The position numbers were made by a program, and so were the translations under genes. The notes beneath the pieces were generated by a model. That model ran no database searches. It had not been told where the DNA came from and saw nothing but the letters and a program-made list of their open reading frames with translations. Below are positions 6,349 to 6,512 of a stretch of 6,512 bases of DNA, piece after piece (position 1 is the first letter of the stretch; every line of letters begins with the position of its first letter). Source of the stretch: Acidobacteriota bacterium (GTDB lineage Bacteria; Acidobacteriota; Vicinamibacteria; Vicinamibacterales; CAVVIG01); NCBI GenBank assembly GCA_003222455.1, contig QHWF01000475.1, positions 1 to 6,512 on the forward strand, in the 5' to 3' direction.

Positions 6349-6512
6349 CGGCCCTCAGAATCTCCACTGGATCGAGACGCATGGCGCGACGCGCCGGCAC
6401 GTAGCAGGCTGCGGCGCCAACAGCGACGAGGATGGCGCACACTGTGACGTAGGTGGGCGCATCGGCGCTGTTCACGCCCGGCACCACGGCCGCCAGCACC
6501 CGGCCCACGCCG
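6344..6512 (-). CDS. FtsX/MacB-type ABC permease, C-terminal 55 residues (partial)
   Basis: The minus frame is open from the right edge to TAA at 6344-6346. The peptide runs from GVGRVLAAVVPGV through SADAPTYVTVCAILVAVG and AAACYVPARRAMRLDP to VEILRAE. This is the canonical end of MacB/FtsX-like permeases: a periplasmic turn with a D-x-x-T-Y/F motif, the last transmembrane helix (about residues 20-38), then the cytoplasmic Y-x-P-A-R-R-A-x-x-x-D-P-x-x-x-L-R-x-E tail. The ending matches the large acidobacterial permeases (ADOP group), but with only the tail visible I cannot tell those from shorter MacB or LolCE types. Such proteins work with an ATPase in macrolide, peptide or lipoprotein efflux; the substrate is unknown. 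No start is in the window. The C-terminus has the normal family length, so it is not truncated at this end. Confidence 0.88.
   Translation of the reverse strand, partial: GVGRVLAAVVPGVNSADAPTYVTVCAILVAVGAAACYVPARRAMRLDPVEILRAE

Noticed and set aside
6090..6447. Open frames on both strands through the 8-bp tandem repeat (about 98-115 codons)
   Set aside because: They are translations of repeat and palindrome DNA (for example SLCLCVVVSLW and TTTQRHKDTE) and run into or against the permease tail; they look like false genes.
1..6512. Search for tRNA, rRNA, CRISPR array, transposase or defence genes
   Set aside because: None seen by eye: no regularly spaced direct repeats with spacers, no conserved rRNA or tRNA core, no transposase motif. 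A tRNAscan or Rfam run would settle the RNA part.

Overview
The window is GC-rich, densely coding bacterial DNA. The content fits an Acidobacteriota genome, possibly of the Vicinamibacteria type: a MacB/FtsX-type permease C-terminus of the kind abundant in that phylum, a secreted GKWK/DGKDYP repeat protein, a DUF3999 membrane protein, and intergenic spaces rich in palindromes. The taxon is an inference from gene style; no rRNA or other marker is present.

Layout, left to right. (1) Positions 1-1976, plus strand: a DUF3999-like, C-terminally membrane-anchored extracytoplasmic protein that is open at the left edge and built from two related halves. (2) Positions 1995-2393, minus strand: a small secreted RcnB/CigR-like protein, convergent with the first gene across 18 bp. 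(3) Positions 2394-2732: a divergent intergenic region. (4) Positions 2733-3509, plus strand: a secreted protein of 258 residues made of two copies of a beta-rich domain. (5) Positions 3510-3644: a convergent intergenic gap holding four successive hairpins. (6) Positions 3645-6011, minus strand: a long (788-residue) malate synthase of the A type with the four expected catalytic residues in place. (7) Positions 6012-6343: a 332-bp gap holding three separate inverted-repeat structures, one of them including an 8-bp tandem repeat. (8) Positions 6344-6512, minus strand: the last 55 residues of an ABC-transporter-type FtsX/MacB permease, open at the right edge.

The genes do not form one obvious operon. 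Orientations alternate (+, -, +, -, -), and the two minus-strand genes on the right are separated by a strong hairpin. Malate synthase points to a glyoxylate shunt or glyoxylate salvage, but isocitrate lyase is not in the window. The three proteins on the left are all predicted to be exported or envelope-located; no shared pathway can be shown. I see no phage, CRISPR, toxin-antitoxin, defence or biosynthetic cluster. The least explained material is the structured intergenic DNA, especially the two nearly concentric nested inverted repeats at 6032-6097 and 6279-6348.
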